A stretch of 36,011 nucleotides of DNA. Source: a virus. The translations under genes were made by a program, and so were the position numbers. This document shows, one piece after another, positions 7,942 to 15,049 of the stretch. How positions within the stretch are numbered: the stretch's first letter is position 1; every line of letters starts with the position of its first letter. The stretch lies in IMG/VR virus record IMGVR_UViG_3300046169_000092, positions 1 to 36,011 of that record; one strand, 5' to 3'. Below the pieces are notes generated by a model. The model had not been told where the DNA came from, ran no database searches, and saw only the letters and a list, made by a program, of their open reading frames with translations.

Positions 7942-7979
7942 TACTAAACTTAATAGACATGAAGTACAGAGAAGTAACG

Positions 7980-8498
7980 ATGGATAATACGTACAAGTTA
8001 CAGATCATTGACTTTGCGGAAAAGTGTTATCGAACTAACAAAGCAGAATATAAAAGACGTGGTCAAGACAATCCTGGTAAGATTAAACAAGATATTTACT
8101 ATGGTAAATTAGCTGAATACGCAGTATGGCTTACGTACACAGAAATGAATCAAGAGTGCACTCAGCCTGACGTAGGCATATACAAAAGCAGAAACAAGTC
8201 TTACGATGCCGACATGATCGTAAATAACGCTCATAACCTTCACGTTAAAAGTCAACTGTTACAAATGGCTAATCAATTCGGTCTTTCATGGATGTTTCAG
8301 AAGAACGATCCATTAGTCAAAAGTCCATTACTATCCGACTACGTCGTATTGTGTTTAACAATAAACACTAACAAAGTTAGGGTGTATGAGCCTATTAAGG
8401 CAAAAGATTTAGTCAAAAAGTACAAAAAACCTAAAAAGAAACAGCTACAGTCTACAAAGTTGGCTTTGTACGGTAAAGATATTGGTATTGAATTTTAG
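7980..8498 (+). CDS. PD-(D/E)XK-like nuclease on the strand opposite the late genes
   Basis: This 172-residue protein (start ATG 7980; an alternative start is 7959) shows YYGKLAEYAVW (about residues 40-50, Glu46), SYDADMIVN (Asp76/Asp78) and NLHVKSQ (Lys90), which is the helix-Glu, Asp, x-x-Lys order of PD-(D/E)XK nucleases. The usual Glu/Gln before the Lys is His here (H-V-K). The C-terminus is rich in Lys (KKYKKPKKKQLQ), suiting DNA binding. It is one of two plus genes set inside the minus late run, which suggests a mobile or accessory nuclease, such as a homing or host-DNA enzyme. The open frame extends upstream to 7761, but that part overlaps the minus gene and reads as non-coding. Confidence 0.55.
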   Translation: MDNTYKLQIIDFAEKCYRTNKAEYKRRGQDNPGKIKQDIYYGKLAEYAVWLTYTEMNQECTQPDVGIYKSRNKSYDADMIVNNAHNLHVKSQLLQMANQFGLSWMFQKNDPLVKSPLLSDYVVLCLTINTNKVRVYEPIKAKDLVKKYKKPKKKQLQSTKLALYGKDIGIEF

Positions 8499-8527
8499 TG
8501 TAATTCAGCCATAAGTTTGACGCAATT

Positions 8528-8911
8528 ATGGCAAACACTCCAGCAAAACCAGCCCTATACAGCCGAGTTAAATCTGAGGCTAAACGTAAGTTCAAGATAT
8601 TCCCTAGTGCGTATGCTTCTGCGTGGATAGTAAAGGAATACAAGAAAAGGGGTGGAACCTATAAAGGCAAGAAGTCAGGTACAACTGGTGTAGCCCGATG
8701 GATGAAAGAAAAGTGGAAGACCCAAGACGGACAGGCTTGTGGCTCTGCTAAATTTAAAGGAGTGAAGAAGTGTCGACCTACCGTTAAGGTTTCCTCTAAG
8801 ACCCCAGTAACGTGGCAAGAACTGCGTAAACGTGGCGAGGGTAAGAAAGCAGTACGTGAAAAGAGACGGGTTGGTATGGGTAAACGAGCTAAATCTATAA
8901 AGAGAAGTTAG
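8528..8911 (+). CDS. DUF5872-like basic protein
   Basis: This 127-residue, very basic protein has the family order: KSEAKRKFKIFPSAYASAWIVKEYKKRGGTY at about 15-45, WMKEKWKTQ, a Cys-containing link, CRPTVKVSSKTPVTWQEL, then an Arg/Lys-rich tail. I recognise this as the DUF5872 type found in marine phages and algal viruses, with no known function. It lies 29 bases after the nuclease gene on the same strand. Its stop overlaps the stop of the minus terminase nuclease gene (TTAG, 8908-8911). Confidence 0.7.
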   Translation: MANTPAKPALYSRVKSEAKRKFKIFPSAYASAWIVKEYKKRGGTYKGKKSGTTGVARWMKEKWKTQDGQACGSAKFKGVKKCRPTVKVSSKTPVTWQELRKRGEGKKAVREKRRVGMGKRAKSIKRS

Positions 8912-9693
8912 CGGAGCACATACATAGGGGAGGCGGAGCCTCTCTCATTACGCCAGATAGCGTAATCAGTAGCATCGGACATGTGACCCCTGTCGCCATT
9001 GTCGATTTTTAGCCCTTTATCATTAACGATGGAATACATATAGTCTTTTATGACGTGTTCGCAGCGTGTGTTTACAAGCAATCTACGCTCCCCATTGGTT
9101 CCAGCGTAAATTACGTTGTTTACCTTGTCTACACGCACTTTTCTCTTAGGATTTTGGATGTCTAGCTCGTTTTTATACAAAATATCGTTCTCCTCAAAGA
9201 CTTCTCGCACGTAGTCCCAGTCATTTTTGCCTACACGACCATAATTGCCACTTTTTTGGTTGGAAGTGTTGTCTCCAGCTAATAAAACCTTTGAGATGCC
9301 CCATTTATTTAGTAATTCTACCGCTTTTAGGGCTTGCTCGGTGGTTAGAGCCTCTTTGGAGAAGATTTCATCGAAAATAAGGTACTGCTTAAGTCCGTTA
9401 CGAGCTCTTTTAACTTGGAGAAGAGCCCAACAATGAGGAGACCTGTTGAAATCAGCACAAAGCCAGACAGGATAGCCAGGATCGTAATCAAGAGCCGTAA
9501 GATTCCCATCAGGGTAGTGATTGTATCCGTCAAAGTGTTTATAAGCCTTTCTCGTTGGGTCATCTGTTTCCTCGCTCATTTCGTATCCAAGTTTATACGA
9601 CAGAAAGTCCATCGCTTCCTCTTGGAGTAGCCGTTGTTTACTGTGATTAGTTTCCCATAAGGGAATGTCCCAGACCTTATCTGGTTCTCTCAT
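8908..9693 (-). CDS. terL: Large terminase, nuclease subunit (C-terminal half)
   Basis: This 261-residue protein has the RNase H-like nuclease order of TerL: VWLCADFNRSP (Asp81), LLAGDN (Asp141) and GHMSDATDYAIW (Asp240/Asp243), the acidic residues that hold metal and cut concatemers. It has no ATPase motifs; those are in the gene at 10019-10831. The two halves are separated by a 115-residue resolvase-fold gene, with 4-base overlap at the upstream end (ATGA). The product may assemble with the ATPase subunit (inference). Ends converge on the plus DUF5872-like gene. Confidence 0.75.
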   Translation of the reverse strand: MREPDKVWDIPLWETNHSKQRLLQEEAMDFLSYKLGYEMSEETDDPTRKAYKHFDGYNHYPDGNLTALDYDPGYPVWLCADFNRSPHCWALLQVKRARNGLKQYLIFDEIFSKEALTTEQALKAVELLNKWGISKVLLAGDNTSNQKSGNYGRVGKNDWDYVREVFEENDILYKNELDIQNPKRKVRVDKVNNVIYAGTNGERRLLVNTRCEHVIKDYMYSIVNDKGLKIDNGDRGHMSDATDYAIWRNERGSASPMYVLR

Positions 9694-10037
9694 AATCTAC
9701 TGAATAATGTTTGCATGACAGCACCGCTTTCAATAAAGTAGACAGGCACACCTGCATCGTCACCCTCCGCTATTAAGGACATTGCACCTGAATGGTGCTG
9801 GTGTAATGTTTTAAGGTCGTATGTCAGGATTGCCCATCCATTTTTTCCGCATTCTTTTATAATTTCGTGTATCGCCTTAGAGTTTTTGTGCTTGGCTAAT
9901 ATTTCCCACTTTTGACCGACAAGTTCAGCTTCTATCATATCCAGAAACTCATCCATCTTATTTTTTATTTGATTTATTTCCTCTTGCTGTACCTTTAGCC
10001 CAAATCTGGCATACATAACTACTTTAGATTGTTCCAT
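9690..10037 (-). CDS. Resolvase-fold protein between the terminase halves, catalytic Ser missing
   Basis: This 115-residue protein looks like the N-terminal domain of serine recombinases: KVVMYARFG at the first strand, QQEEINQIKNKMDEFLD helix, then GWAILTYDLKTLHQHHSGAM with the D-x-L-x-R-like position, and GVPVYFIESG. In true resolvases the first strand is followed by Ser (YAR-V/Y-S); here it reads YARFGL, so the nucleophile is absent. There is no DNA-binding domain. It overlaps the ATPase gene by 19 bases and the nuclease gene by 4. It may be an inactive structural relative, perhaps part of the packaging motor. The fold assignment is moderately sure and the role unknown. Confidence 0.45.
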   Translation of the reverse strand: MEQSKVVMYARFGLKVQQEEINQIKNKMDEFLDMIEAELVGQKWEILAKHKNSKAIHEIIKECGKNGWAILTYDLKTLHQHHSGAMSLIAEGDDAGVPVYFIESGAVMQTLFSRL

Positions 10038-10831
10038 TCTTCCACCTCATATCCTGTTTTGTCTTCTTTTACCGAAATCTGTAACACATTAAATATCCCA
10101 GACTTCATTAATCTACTATTAGCGTCATTAGGATGATATGGGGTGCATACACTCAAAACAATACCTTTATCATGAACTCTCTTAATCCATGTATTAGATA
10201 CTTTGTTCCATACGGTTTCCCTACGAGCAGTGGATATTCTGTCTTCATCGTTACACACATCATCAAGAATAAGAACACCAGCTCGCTGTCCTGTGGTTTG
10301 GGTTAGTACGGCATACGCCTCATAAGTGGGGTTACCTGTGCGGTTACGGCTTTTAACAATAATGCGTTGAGTCGAACCTGTATCGGTGCGGTCAAATTCA
10401 ACAGGATTAAAGTTGTGCTCTTTGCACCAGTACCTGTACATATCACTCTGGAATAGGGCTCGTAGAGACAATATTCTCTTGGTAGAGATGCCACCGTCAG
10501 CCGATACTATTAGGGTTTCTAGCTCGTGCTTACGTGTGGTCATGTATGCAGACAGACCAATGGGAACTTGTTGGGACTTTCCCGTGTTGTAGGGCGCTCT
10601 AATCAATCCATTGAGACGAGCGTTCTTGGATAAGGCTTGTTGCTCCCAGTCGTAGATGCCCTTCTGCATCGTGTGATGAATCTGAGCTTGGGTTACCTTA
10701 AACCCATCTTGATCAGCTAAACAGTTTTCGATAAAAGAATTACGTAGGTCTAGCGAGTCAGGGGGTGGCTCGTGTCCTACGACATTGACTAATAAGTCTG
10801 ACCAGTTATTCTTTTTCGGTTTTTGGCTCAT
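10019..10831 (-). CDS. terL: Large terminase, ATPase subunit (N-terminal half)
   Basis: With the start at ATG 10829-10831 (270 residues; an in-frame ATG at 10891 adds 20) the protein has Walker A APYNTGKS at about 79-86, Walker B VLILDD at about 186-191 followed by VCNDED, and a coupling-motif-like SVCTPYHPNDANSRL near 230. These define the packaging ATPase. There is no RNase H-like nuclease part; it is in the next but one gene. The start overlaps the upstream zinc-ribbon gene by 26 bases. The longer start would overlap by 86 bases, which is why the shorter one was preferred. Confidence 0.8.
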   Translation of the reverse strand: MSQKPKKNNWSDLLVNVVGHEPPPDSLDLRNSFIENCLADQDGFKVTQAQIHHTMQKGIYDWEQQALSKNARLNGLIRAPYNTGKSQQVPIGLSAYMTTRKHELETLIVSADGGISTKRILSLRALFQSDMYRYWCKEHNFNPVEFDRTDTGSTQRIIVKSRNRTGNPTYEAYAVLTQTTGQRAGVLILDDVCNDEDRISTARRETVWNKVSNTWIKRVHDKGIVLSVCTPYHPNDANSRLMKSGIFNVLQISVKEDKTGYEVEEWNNLK

Positions 10832-11003
10832 AGGCTCGTTTGCATATGGGGCACTGCACCTCGCACCGTTTACCAGTAGATACTTCACCAAGACACTTAA
10901 ATATGCGTGCTTTGTTTTTTAGGGGTACGGGCTTAGGTATAAAGTTTTCTTTCATTTCAGGAAATATGTAGCGTTTAATGTTATTTGAGTTTGAGCCGTT
11001 CAT
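10806..11003 (-). CDS. Small zinc-ribbon protein
   Basis: This 65-residue basic protein has Cys37, Cys47, Cys51 and Cys54 (KCLGE ... RCEVQCPICKRAY), a plausible zinc knuckle. An internal Met17 (10955) is an alternative start. It overlaps the coiled-coil gene by 23 bases upstream and the terminase ATPase gene downstream. Position next to terminase suggests a role in packaging or DNA binding, but this is inference. Confidence 0.55.
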   Translation of the reverse strand: MNGSNSNNIKRYIFPEMKENFIPKPVPLKNKARIFKCLGEVSTGKRCEVQCPICKRAYEPKTEKE

Positions 11004-11292
11004 TCTCTTTCTCCAAGAATTCGACTTTAATCCTTAACGCAGATACTTCCTCTGTTAGCTTTAATATTTGACTTCGCAACTCATCCTTTTCATCGGATGA
11101 ATCTTCTAATAAGTTCTCGAGGTTACGAACCCTATTCTTTAGGTCGTCACGATACTGAATCGTGTCACTATTATTGGTTTCGTTTTCTCTTTGCTCAGCC
11201 TTTATTTTAAGCCTAGCTTCAAAGAACTTCCAGACCCCTGCGGAGCCCAGTACGGTTGCGAGCGTAATAACAATTTGCGTGATGTTATCCAT
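10981..11292 (-). CDS. Membrane-anchored coiled-coil protein (i-spanin-like?)
   Basis: This 103-residue protein has a single hydrophobic segment (about residues 5-23, ITQIVITLATVLGSAGVW) followed by a charged region and a long coiled coil with leucine heptads (about 50-102). That layout matches inner-membrane spanins and also many phage proteins of unknown role. A 41-residue hydrophobic peptide and a multi-span membrane protein lie just upstream, so a lysis-related set is possible. The leader is A-rich (AAAAAAAACAATG) with no Shine-Dalgarno sequence. Confidence 0.5.
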   Translation of the reverse strand: MDNITQIVITLATVLGSAGVWKFFEARLKIKAEQRENETNNSDTIQYRDDLKNRVRNLENLLEDSSDEKDELRSQILKLTEEVSALRIKVEFLEKENERLKLK

Positions 11293-11333
11293 TGTTTTTT
11301 TTATATATTTTTTCTCTCGATAGTCTGGACATA

Positions 11334-11666
11334 CTACCGAAAGCAGCTATTATAAATAAGAAGCCACCCGTAGTGTGTTGGACTAGGGAAGCCTATGGTT
11401 ATTAGATACATAACCGCTGACGCTAAGTACACACCTAGGCAAATCATAGAGGCTCGCACTCTACAATCTATCTCGTCAGAAGCCACGCAAATTATTTGAT
11501 GGATACCCGACACAGCAGGTATCAAAGAAAGAAACAAACCAGTGCCAACCTCCATGCTCAATGCAAATGGAACCATAAAGATATTAGCCAGCGCAAGGAT
11601 AATCTCCGTTGGTTGATTGTCAGAGTACATCCATACCTGACGTAGGCGTAATAACTTCATCTTCAT
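11334..11666 (-). CDS. Multi-span membrane protein
   Basis: This 110-residue protein has about three hydrophobic segments (roughly residues 22-38, 42-60 and 73-92) and a basic N-terminus (MKMKLLRLRQ). The start overlaps the stop of the 41-residue gene (TAATG), so translation is probably coupled. A holin or a structural membrane factor would fit the length and topology, but a second holin-like protein exists at 22475-22855, so the role is uncertain. Confidence 0.5.
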   Translation of the reverse strand: MKMKLLRLRQVWMYSDNQPTEIILALANIFMVPFALSMEVGTGLFLSLIPAVSGIHQIICVASDEIDCRVRASMICLGVYLASAVMYLITIGFPSPTHYGWLLIYNSCFR

Positions 11667-11791
11667 TAAGAACAGATTGAGTTGCAGATTGTCGATGGGT
11701 CTGTCGTTAAGGAGTTACAGGATGCGCCTAAGATAAAGCACCCTATAAACTCGGTCAATACGACAATGCACATCGGTACTAACTTTTTCAT
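11666..11791 (-). CDS. Tiny secreted or membrane peptide, 41 residues
   Basis: The ORF starts MKKLVPMCIVVLTEFIGCF, continues with ILGASCNSL and ends CNSICS. It has a basic start, one hydrophobic segment and a Cys after LGAS, a near-lipobox shifted by one from the usual Leu-x-x-Cys. Its ATG overlaps the TerS-like stop (ATGA) and its TAA overlaps the next start (TAATG), so it is wedged precisely between two genes. A small lipoprotein such as an outer-membrane spanin is one possibility, but weakly supported. Confidence 0.5.
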   Translation of the reverse strand: MKKLVPMCIVVLTEFIGCFILGASCNSLTTDPSTICNSICS

Positions 11792-12342
11792 AAAATTTCG
11801 TAGTCCGCTTCTATTGACTCCATACGCTGCGCAAACTCTCTGAGTTGATCTACATCCAAAAAGTCTTGCAACACTTGTAGCGTTTGTTCCCGAACCTTGT
11901 TTTTATACTCAATAATAATGGCTGGTTCGTTACTAAGCTCTTTGCGCACGTCATGTAAATCCTTCATGATCTTGCTTAAATCCTTTGGATGAATCGAGTC
12001 CAGGTCAGGATGGTTCTCTAATAGGCTCGTAATCTTGATGAGCATGAACTCTACCTTTGCTGATAGCTTCTCTTTTCGCTCCTCTAGCGTTCCAATGAGC
12101 TGAAGGGTGTTACGGTATTGGTTTAGGTCTTTTAGGACGTTAGGATCGAAATTTGACTCGCTTCTTACTTGCTGGACTTGTTGTTCTATAACAATCTGCT
12201 TATCCAGCTCTTCACGCTCCGACCTCCAGTTGTAAATGCTTTGTCTAGAAACACCCCATTTTTCAGCTACTTTAGACACATTGCCTAATATGTCTATATC
12301 GTTCAGTATCTGGATCTTTTCTTTGGTCGTAAAATCACTCAT
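11788..12342 (-). CDS. TerS-like small terminase, HTH protein
   Basis: This 184-residue protein has an N-terminal helix-turn-helix (about residues 6-40, with VSKVAEKWGVSRQSIYNWRSE) followed by long charged helices. The layout, an HTH DNA-binding domain then oligomerising helices upstream of TerL, is that of small terminase subunits that select phage DNA for packaging. It overlaps the 59-residue gene by 8 bases and the 41-residue gene by 4. No packaging site was recognised nearby. Confidence 0.65.
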   Translation of the reverse strand: MSDFTTKEKIQILNDIDILGNVSKVAEKWGVSRQSIYNWRSEREELDKQIVIEQQVQQVRSESNFDPNVLKDLNQYRNTLQLIGTLEERKEKLSAKVEFMLIKITSLLENHPDLDSIHPKDLSKIMKDLHDVRKELSNEPAIIIEYKNKVREQTLQVLQDFLDVDQLREFAQRMESIEADYEIL

Positions 12343-12514
12343 CGTTCCATCCGTGTTTTTTAACGTATTCCTTGATTGATTCTATCCTATTAAAGATATA
12401 GTTCGGCAATTTATCCGACATAGAAGGGATCGCATGCAGGCATTCTATGACTACTTTAACCTCCTCCAACAACTCCTCACGACTGCTTATTTCTTGCTTT
12501 TTGTGCCAGGGCAT
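12335..12514 (-). CDS. Small protein, 59 residues, first gene of the late unit
   Basis: The ORF (MPWHKKQEISSREELLEEVK ... VKKHGWNDE) is charged and mainly helical with one Cys. It starts about 20 bases after the late promoter-like element and its end overlaps the TerS-like gene by 8 bases, which supports that it is translated. No family was recognised. Its place at the head of the late operon could fit a packaging or regulatory factor, but nothing in the sequence shows this. Confidence 0.6.
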   Translation of the reverse strand: MPWHKKQEISSREELLEEVKVVIECLHAIPSMSDKLPNYIFNRIESIKEYVKKHGWNDE

Positions 12515-12535
12515 AATGGTAAAAATTTAAGTTGA

Positions 12536-12567
12536 CAAACTATAGATAGAAATTTCTAGAAATGCAA
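12536..12567 (-). promoter_or_regulatory. Late promoter, Bacteroidota type
   Basis: The minus strand carries TTG (12567-12565), 20 bases, then TATAGTTTG (12544-12536), with the first ATG 22 bases beyond. This is close to the TTG-N19/20-TAnnTTTG pattern of Bacteroidota. It follows a terminator for the previous unit (12758-12787), so it is well placed to drive the late genes. Confidence 0.5.
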
Positions 12568-12703
12568 GTCATTACGGCAGAAATCTTTATAGTTGACGGG
12601 TATTGGTGAAAATTTAGTTTTTGCGGAAGAGTTGGTAGTATAGCGCCGTTCCGTCGCCGTTTAATATGGTACCCCTCTTGCCCTGGCTCCTGGTGGCGTG
12701 GCT

Positions 12704-12849
12704 TGGTTGGGTAGTAAAAAAATCCTTATCGGGTCGGGTGGTAAAAAATCCCCAGGTACAAAAAAACCCGGTGTTTTATGCCGGGTTCCTGGTGTCTATT
12801 GTTTACGGTTTTTTGATCGGGTCGGGTCTGGTTGGGTGGTAAAAAATCC
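12704..12849. repeat. Three copies of a 20-base repeat in a GC-rich intergenic region
   Basis: The motif GGTYGGGTRGTAAAAAATCC occurs at about 12705-12725 (one extra A), 12732-12751 and 12830-12849, all in the same orientation. The region also holds CCCTCCTACCCTCCTACCCT at 12850 on. It lies in the roughly 360-base gap between the cro-like gene at 12878 and the late start at 12514, partly overlapping the terminator. Possible binding sites for the adjacent HTH protein (inference). Confidence 0.7.
12758..12787 (-). terminator. Intrinsic terminator of the 14.9-12.9 kb unit
   Basis: The minus strand reads AACCCGG - CATAAAACA - CCGGGTT followed by TTTTT. The 7-base stem and T tract make a clear rho-independent terminator, located 91 bases past the end of the gene at 12878. 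It separates this unit from the late promoter at 12536-12567. Confidence 0.8.
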
Positions 12850-12877
12850 ACCCTCCTACCCTCCTACCCTCGCAAGT

Positions 12878-13138
12878 TTACCATCTGTCCGGGTCTCTAT
12901 AGCTTGGGTCGTTTTGGTTGTCTATACTATTCCAATACAATTTGAGCCGGTGGGCTCGATCCAATATTTCAAGCGCTTCGTTTACCTGGTTGAATTCCTG
13001 GTAGCTTATTTTGTTCGGTAGTATCTCATTCGGGTATAGGCATAAACGGTTTATGCGGTTGTGATTTATCCCGGAAGCTCTCGAAAGTTCCCGCTGTGTT
13101 GTATAGCTTTTTTGTAGTGTTTTGTGTAGATCGTTCAT
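12878..13138 (-). CDS. Small HTH protein, possible regulator
   Basis: This 86-residue protein has a Cro/CI-like helix-turn-helix, TTQRELSRASGINHNRINRL (about residues 13-32), with the typical turn Gly-x-x. The rest (YQEFNQVNEALEILDRAHRL) is helical. It ends the minus unit just before the terminator. There is no clear dimerisation domain. It could bind the repeats at 12704-12849, but this is a guess from proximity. Confidence 0.6.
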   Translation of the reverse strand: MNDLHKTLQKSYTTQRELSRASGINHNRINRLCLYPNEILPNKISYQEFNQVNEALEILDRAHRLKLYWNSIDNQNDPSYRDPDRW

Positions 13139-13142
13139 AATT

Positions 13143-13862
13143 TTATACCGTTGTTTTTTGTGTTGTGTGTTGTGGCGCTTGCTTCTTTCGTACCTGCTCC
13201 CATATAACCGCCTGGAATTGGTACGGCTTCAATCCGACGGAAGCGGCTGCGGTTTTGGTTGCTTCTGTTATATCTGCGTATCTTGCAGCGGTTAAACTTT
13301 TAATGCGCTTCGGATTTTTGAAAAATGCGCTTAGGTGGTGCCGATCAATTGTAACGTATTCGGCGGCGTTTTCTCCCTGGTTTATGTTCTGAAAAAAGGC
13401 GTACGTTTTTAGGGCGGTTTCTCTATTTATCCCAGGGCGTGCGGTTCGTGGCTTTCCGGTCTTGCCGGTATATTCTCCGTTCTTTATTTCCCGGGGTTTA
13501 TATGTGATCGGCTTATCTTTTAGGGTGGCTATCGCTTTGTACTTGTTCCCGTCGTATGTTGAAACAATTACTTTTGCCGGATTGCTTCCGGTGTTGTGCG
13601 CTGCAATTATTGCGGCGGCTTGCTGTTTGTTTAGTTCCCACTCGACCGACGGGCTCAAAATACTAACTATTTTCGCGGCGGTTTCCGTGGTGGTATTGTG
13701 CTCTATTGCAAGCGCTGCGGCGTATTTGTGAGCATCTGAATACCACTTAATCCCGGCGGCTTTTTCTTCCGGGGTTGCTTGGTTGTATAGTTTTAACATT
13801 CTATTAATACCGGTTCTTATATAGTACCGGTTTAATGATCGGTATTTTTTAACTTTTTTCAT
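13143..13862 (-). CDS. Conserved phage protein with ILSPSVEW and VTIDRH motifs (DUF7178-like)
   Basis: This 239-residue protein has an A-rich helical N-terminus, AKIVSILSPSVEWELNKQQA (about residues 64-83), a basic middle, KTYAFFQNINQGEN (about 151-164) and VTIDRHHLSAFF (about 169-180). These blocks resemble the uncharacterised phage family with LSP...W..N and VTID signatures that I link to DUF7178, thought to be helical and glycosylase-like. The start is ATG 13860-13862, overlapping the upstream zinc-ribbon gene by 4 bases (ATGA). The encoded protein is strongly basic, so nucleic acid binding is possible. Confidence 0.5.
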   Translation of the reverse strand: MKKVKKYRSLNRYYIRTGINRMLKLYNQATPEEKAAGIKWYSDAHKYAAALAIEHNTTTETAAKIVSILSPSVEWELNKQQAAAIIAAHNTGSNPAKVIVSTYDGNKYKAIATLKDKPITYKPREIKNGEYTGKTGKPRTARPGINRETALKTYAFFQNINQGENAAEYVTIDRHHLSAFFKNPKRIKSLTAARYADITEATKTAAASVGLKPYQFQAVIWEQVRKKQAPQHTTQKTTV

Positions 13863-14065
13863 TGGTTTGTCTCCTGGTTTGTTGTTTGTTGGTATTGTTT
13901 AATTTGTTCGGGTGTGGCTTCTGTGTTGTCTTCTGCGTTTTGATAACATTCCGGGCAGTATGGAATTTCGTACCCGTGATCGTACCGGGTGTCGTGTATT
14001 ATATTTGTTAGTTCGTATTTATGATCGTATACAGTGTCGCAATGTCTGCAGCTTAGTAAGTACAT
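13859..14065 (-). CDS. Small zinc-ribbon protein
   Basis: This 68-residue protein has two Cys pairs, CRHC (residues 6-9) and CPEC (37-40), with a short strand-rich linker, as in zinc ribbons. The C-terminus is Gln/Thr/Asn-rich and probably disordered. It overlaps both neighbours (4 bases downstream, 13 upstream), consistent with one translated unit. Function unknown. Confidence 0.6.
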   Translation of the reverse strand: MYLLSCRHCDTVYDHKYELTNIIHDTRYDHGYEIPYCPECYQNAEDNTEATPEQIKQYQQTTNQETNQ

Positions 14066-14457
14066 TTTTCCGTGGTTAAATTATATTTTAATGCTTTTTC
14101 TATATGATCATATAATTTTTGCTTATCTATTCCGCCGTGCTTATCAATTACTTTTTTAACTAGTTCAATAGGCACCCTTTCAAGTATCCCGTTTAAAGGG
14201 TCTTGAAGATAGTATTTTTTTTCGGCTTCGTATTCCTCTATAGATCCGCATTGAAAGACGGCTAGAATATCGTCGTAATTAGGGAACCCAATTTCTACGC
14301 TTTTATACTCTTTGGTTTCTTCTCGGGGTTCGCAATGGTATCCGCTTCCGGCTTGTACTGACATTTTAAAACCGTCATTACATATTAAAGCCGGTCTCAT
14401 ATTATTAAACAGTGGTTTTGTGTAGTGTGTTAGTAGTAAATATTCTTTTAAGTTCAT
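14053..14457 (-). CDS. Conserved phage protein of unknown function
   Basis: This 134-residue protein has NDGFKMSVQAGSGYHCEPRE (about residues 27-46), SVEIGFPNYDD (about 53-63) and a C-terminal VPIELVKKVIDKHGGID (about 94-110). I recall this layout (N-G-F-x-M-S-V-Q, C-x-P-R, V-x-V/I-G-x-P, V-I-x-K-H-G-G) from small proteins in phages of Gram-positive and other hosts, without known function. It is probably cytosolic. Overlaps the zinc-ribbon gene by 13 bases. Confidence 0.6.
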   Translation of the reverse strand: MNLKEYLLLTHYTKPLFNNMRPALICNDGFKMSVQAGSGYHCEPREETKEYKSVEIGFPNYDDILAVFQCGSIEEYEAEKKYYLQDPLNGILERVPIELVKKVIDKHGGIDKQKLYDHIEKALKYNLTTEKCTY

Positions 14458-14467
14458 TTGATCGGGT

Positions 14468-14563
14468 TTAGTGGTTAAAAATATGGTGTAAAATGTGAGC
14501 GCTTAAATAAAGAGCTCCAAAAATGATCGTATATTTTTCTAGTATTAAATAGGCTTTTTTCAT
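14468..14563 (-). CDS. Possible tiny membrane peptide, 31 residues
   Basis: The ORF MKKAYLILEKYTIIFGALYL then SAHILHHIFNH has a basic start and one hydrophobic segment. It lies in the 156-base gap between the 134-residue gene (stop 14053, start 14457) and the coiled-coil gene (ends 14614), leaving 10 bases to the next start. A longer overlapping frame from 14681 reads as non-coding. Support is weak: position, start codon and composition only. Confidence 0.35.
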   Translation of the reverse strand: MKKAYLILEKYTIIFGALYLSAHILHHIFNH

Positions 14564-14613
14564 TTGTCCGGGGTTTAAATATTGGGAACCCGTGCCCGGG
14601 CTCCCGTGTTGGT

Positions 14614-14865
14614 TTATTGTGTTTTTTCAATGGCTCTTTGAATGCTGAAGCGCTTATCATGTATGTATTGAAGCGATCCAATGCAGCGCCTCAAGTATTC
14701 TTCGCACGATATTTTATCCTCTTTTAATTCTTTCGGGGTTTCGTTTCCCGTTTTTATTGTGTAGGCTTGAGCTACGGTTAGATTTTTTTTAAGTTCCTCG
14801 GCAACTATCAATAGTTGATCGGCTTTATGTTTTAGTTCTTTTAATGTTTCTCGTGTTGCTTCCAT
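14614..14865 (-). CDS. Helical protein, 83 residues
   Basis: The start is set at ATG 14863-14865 (MEATRETLKELKHKADQLL); the frame extends to 14943 but the added 26 residues look like non-coding sequence next to the repeat region. The protein is charged with helical heptads in the first 35 residues. It is the first gene of the 14.9-12.9 kb minus unit, downstream of the repeat-rich region. Function unknown. Confidence 0.55.
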   Translation of the reverse strand: MEATRETLKELKHKADQLLIVAEELKKNLTVAQAYTIKTGNETPKELKEDKISCEEYLRRCIGSLQYIHDKRFSIQRAIEKTQ

Positions 14866-15049
14866 TGTCTTGTCTCTTAAGTTGTTGTTTTTATTAAACT
14901 TAGCACATTTTATAGGGGGCTTTGCCTCAAGTGCATACATCATGTTACGGCTTTCTGTCTTAAAATCAAAACAAAAAAGTATTTTTTTTTGATCCGGTAA
15001 AAATAGTCGGTTTTGGGTTTTGTTTTGGATCTAATAAATAAAACGGGGC

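Noticed and set aside
7761-7958. Upstream extension of the plus nuclease ORF
   Set aside because: This part is antisense to the basic protein gene and reads as non-coding; the nuclease motifs all lie after 7980.
9690-10037. Resolvase-like gene as a sign of lysogeny
   Set aside because: It lacks the catalytic Ser and any DNA-binding domain, and no attachment site or repressor system was seen.
12698-13021. 107-residue plus ORF in the GC-rich gap
   Set aside because: It covers the terminator, the 20-base repeats and the antisense of the small HTH gene, and has low-complexity Gly/Pro/Lys content.
14475-14681. 68-residue minus ORF
   Set aside because: It overlaps the 83-residue gene by 68 bases and has no protein-like pattern; the 31-residue ORF in the gap is a little more plausible.
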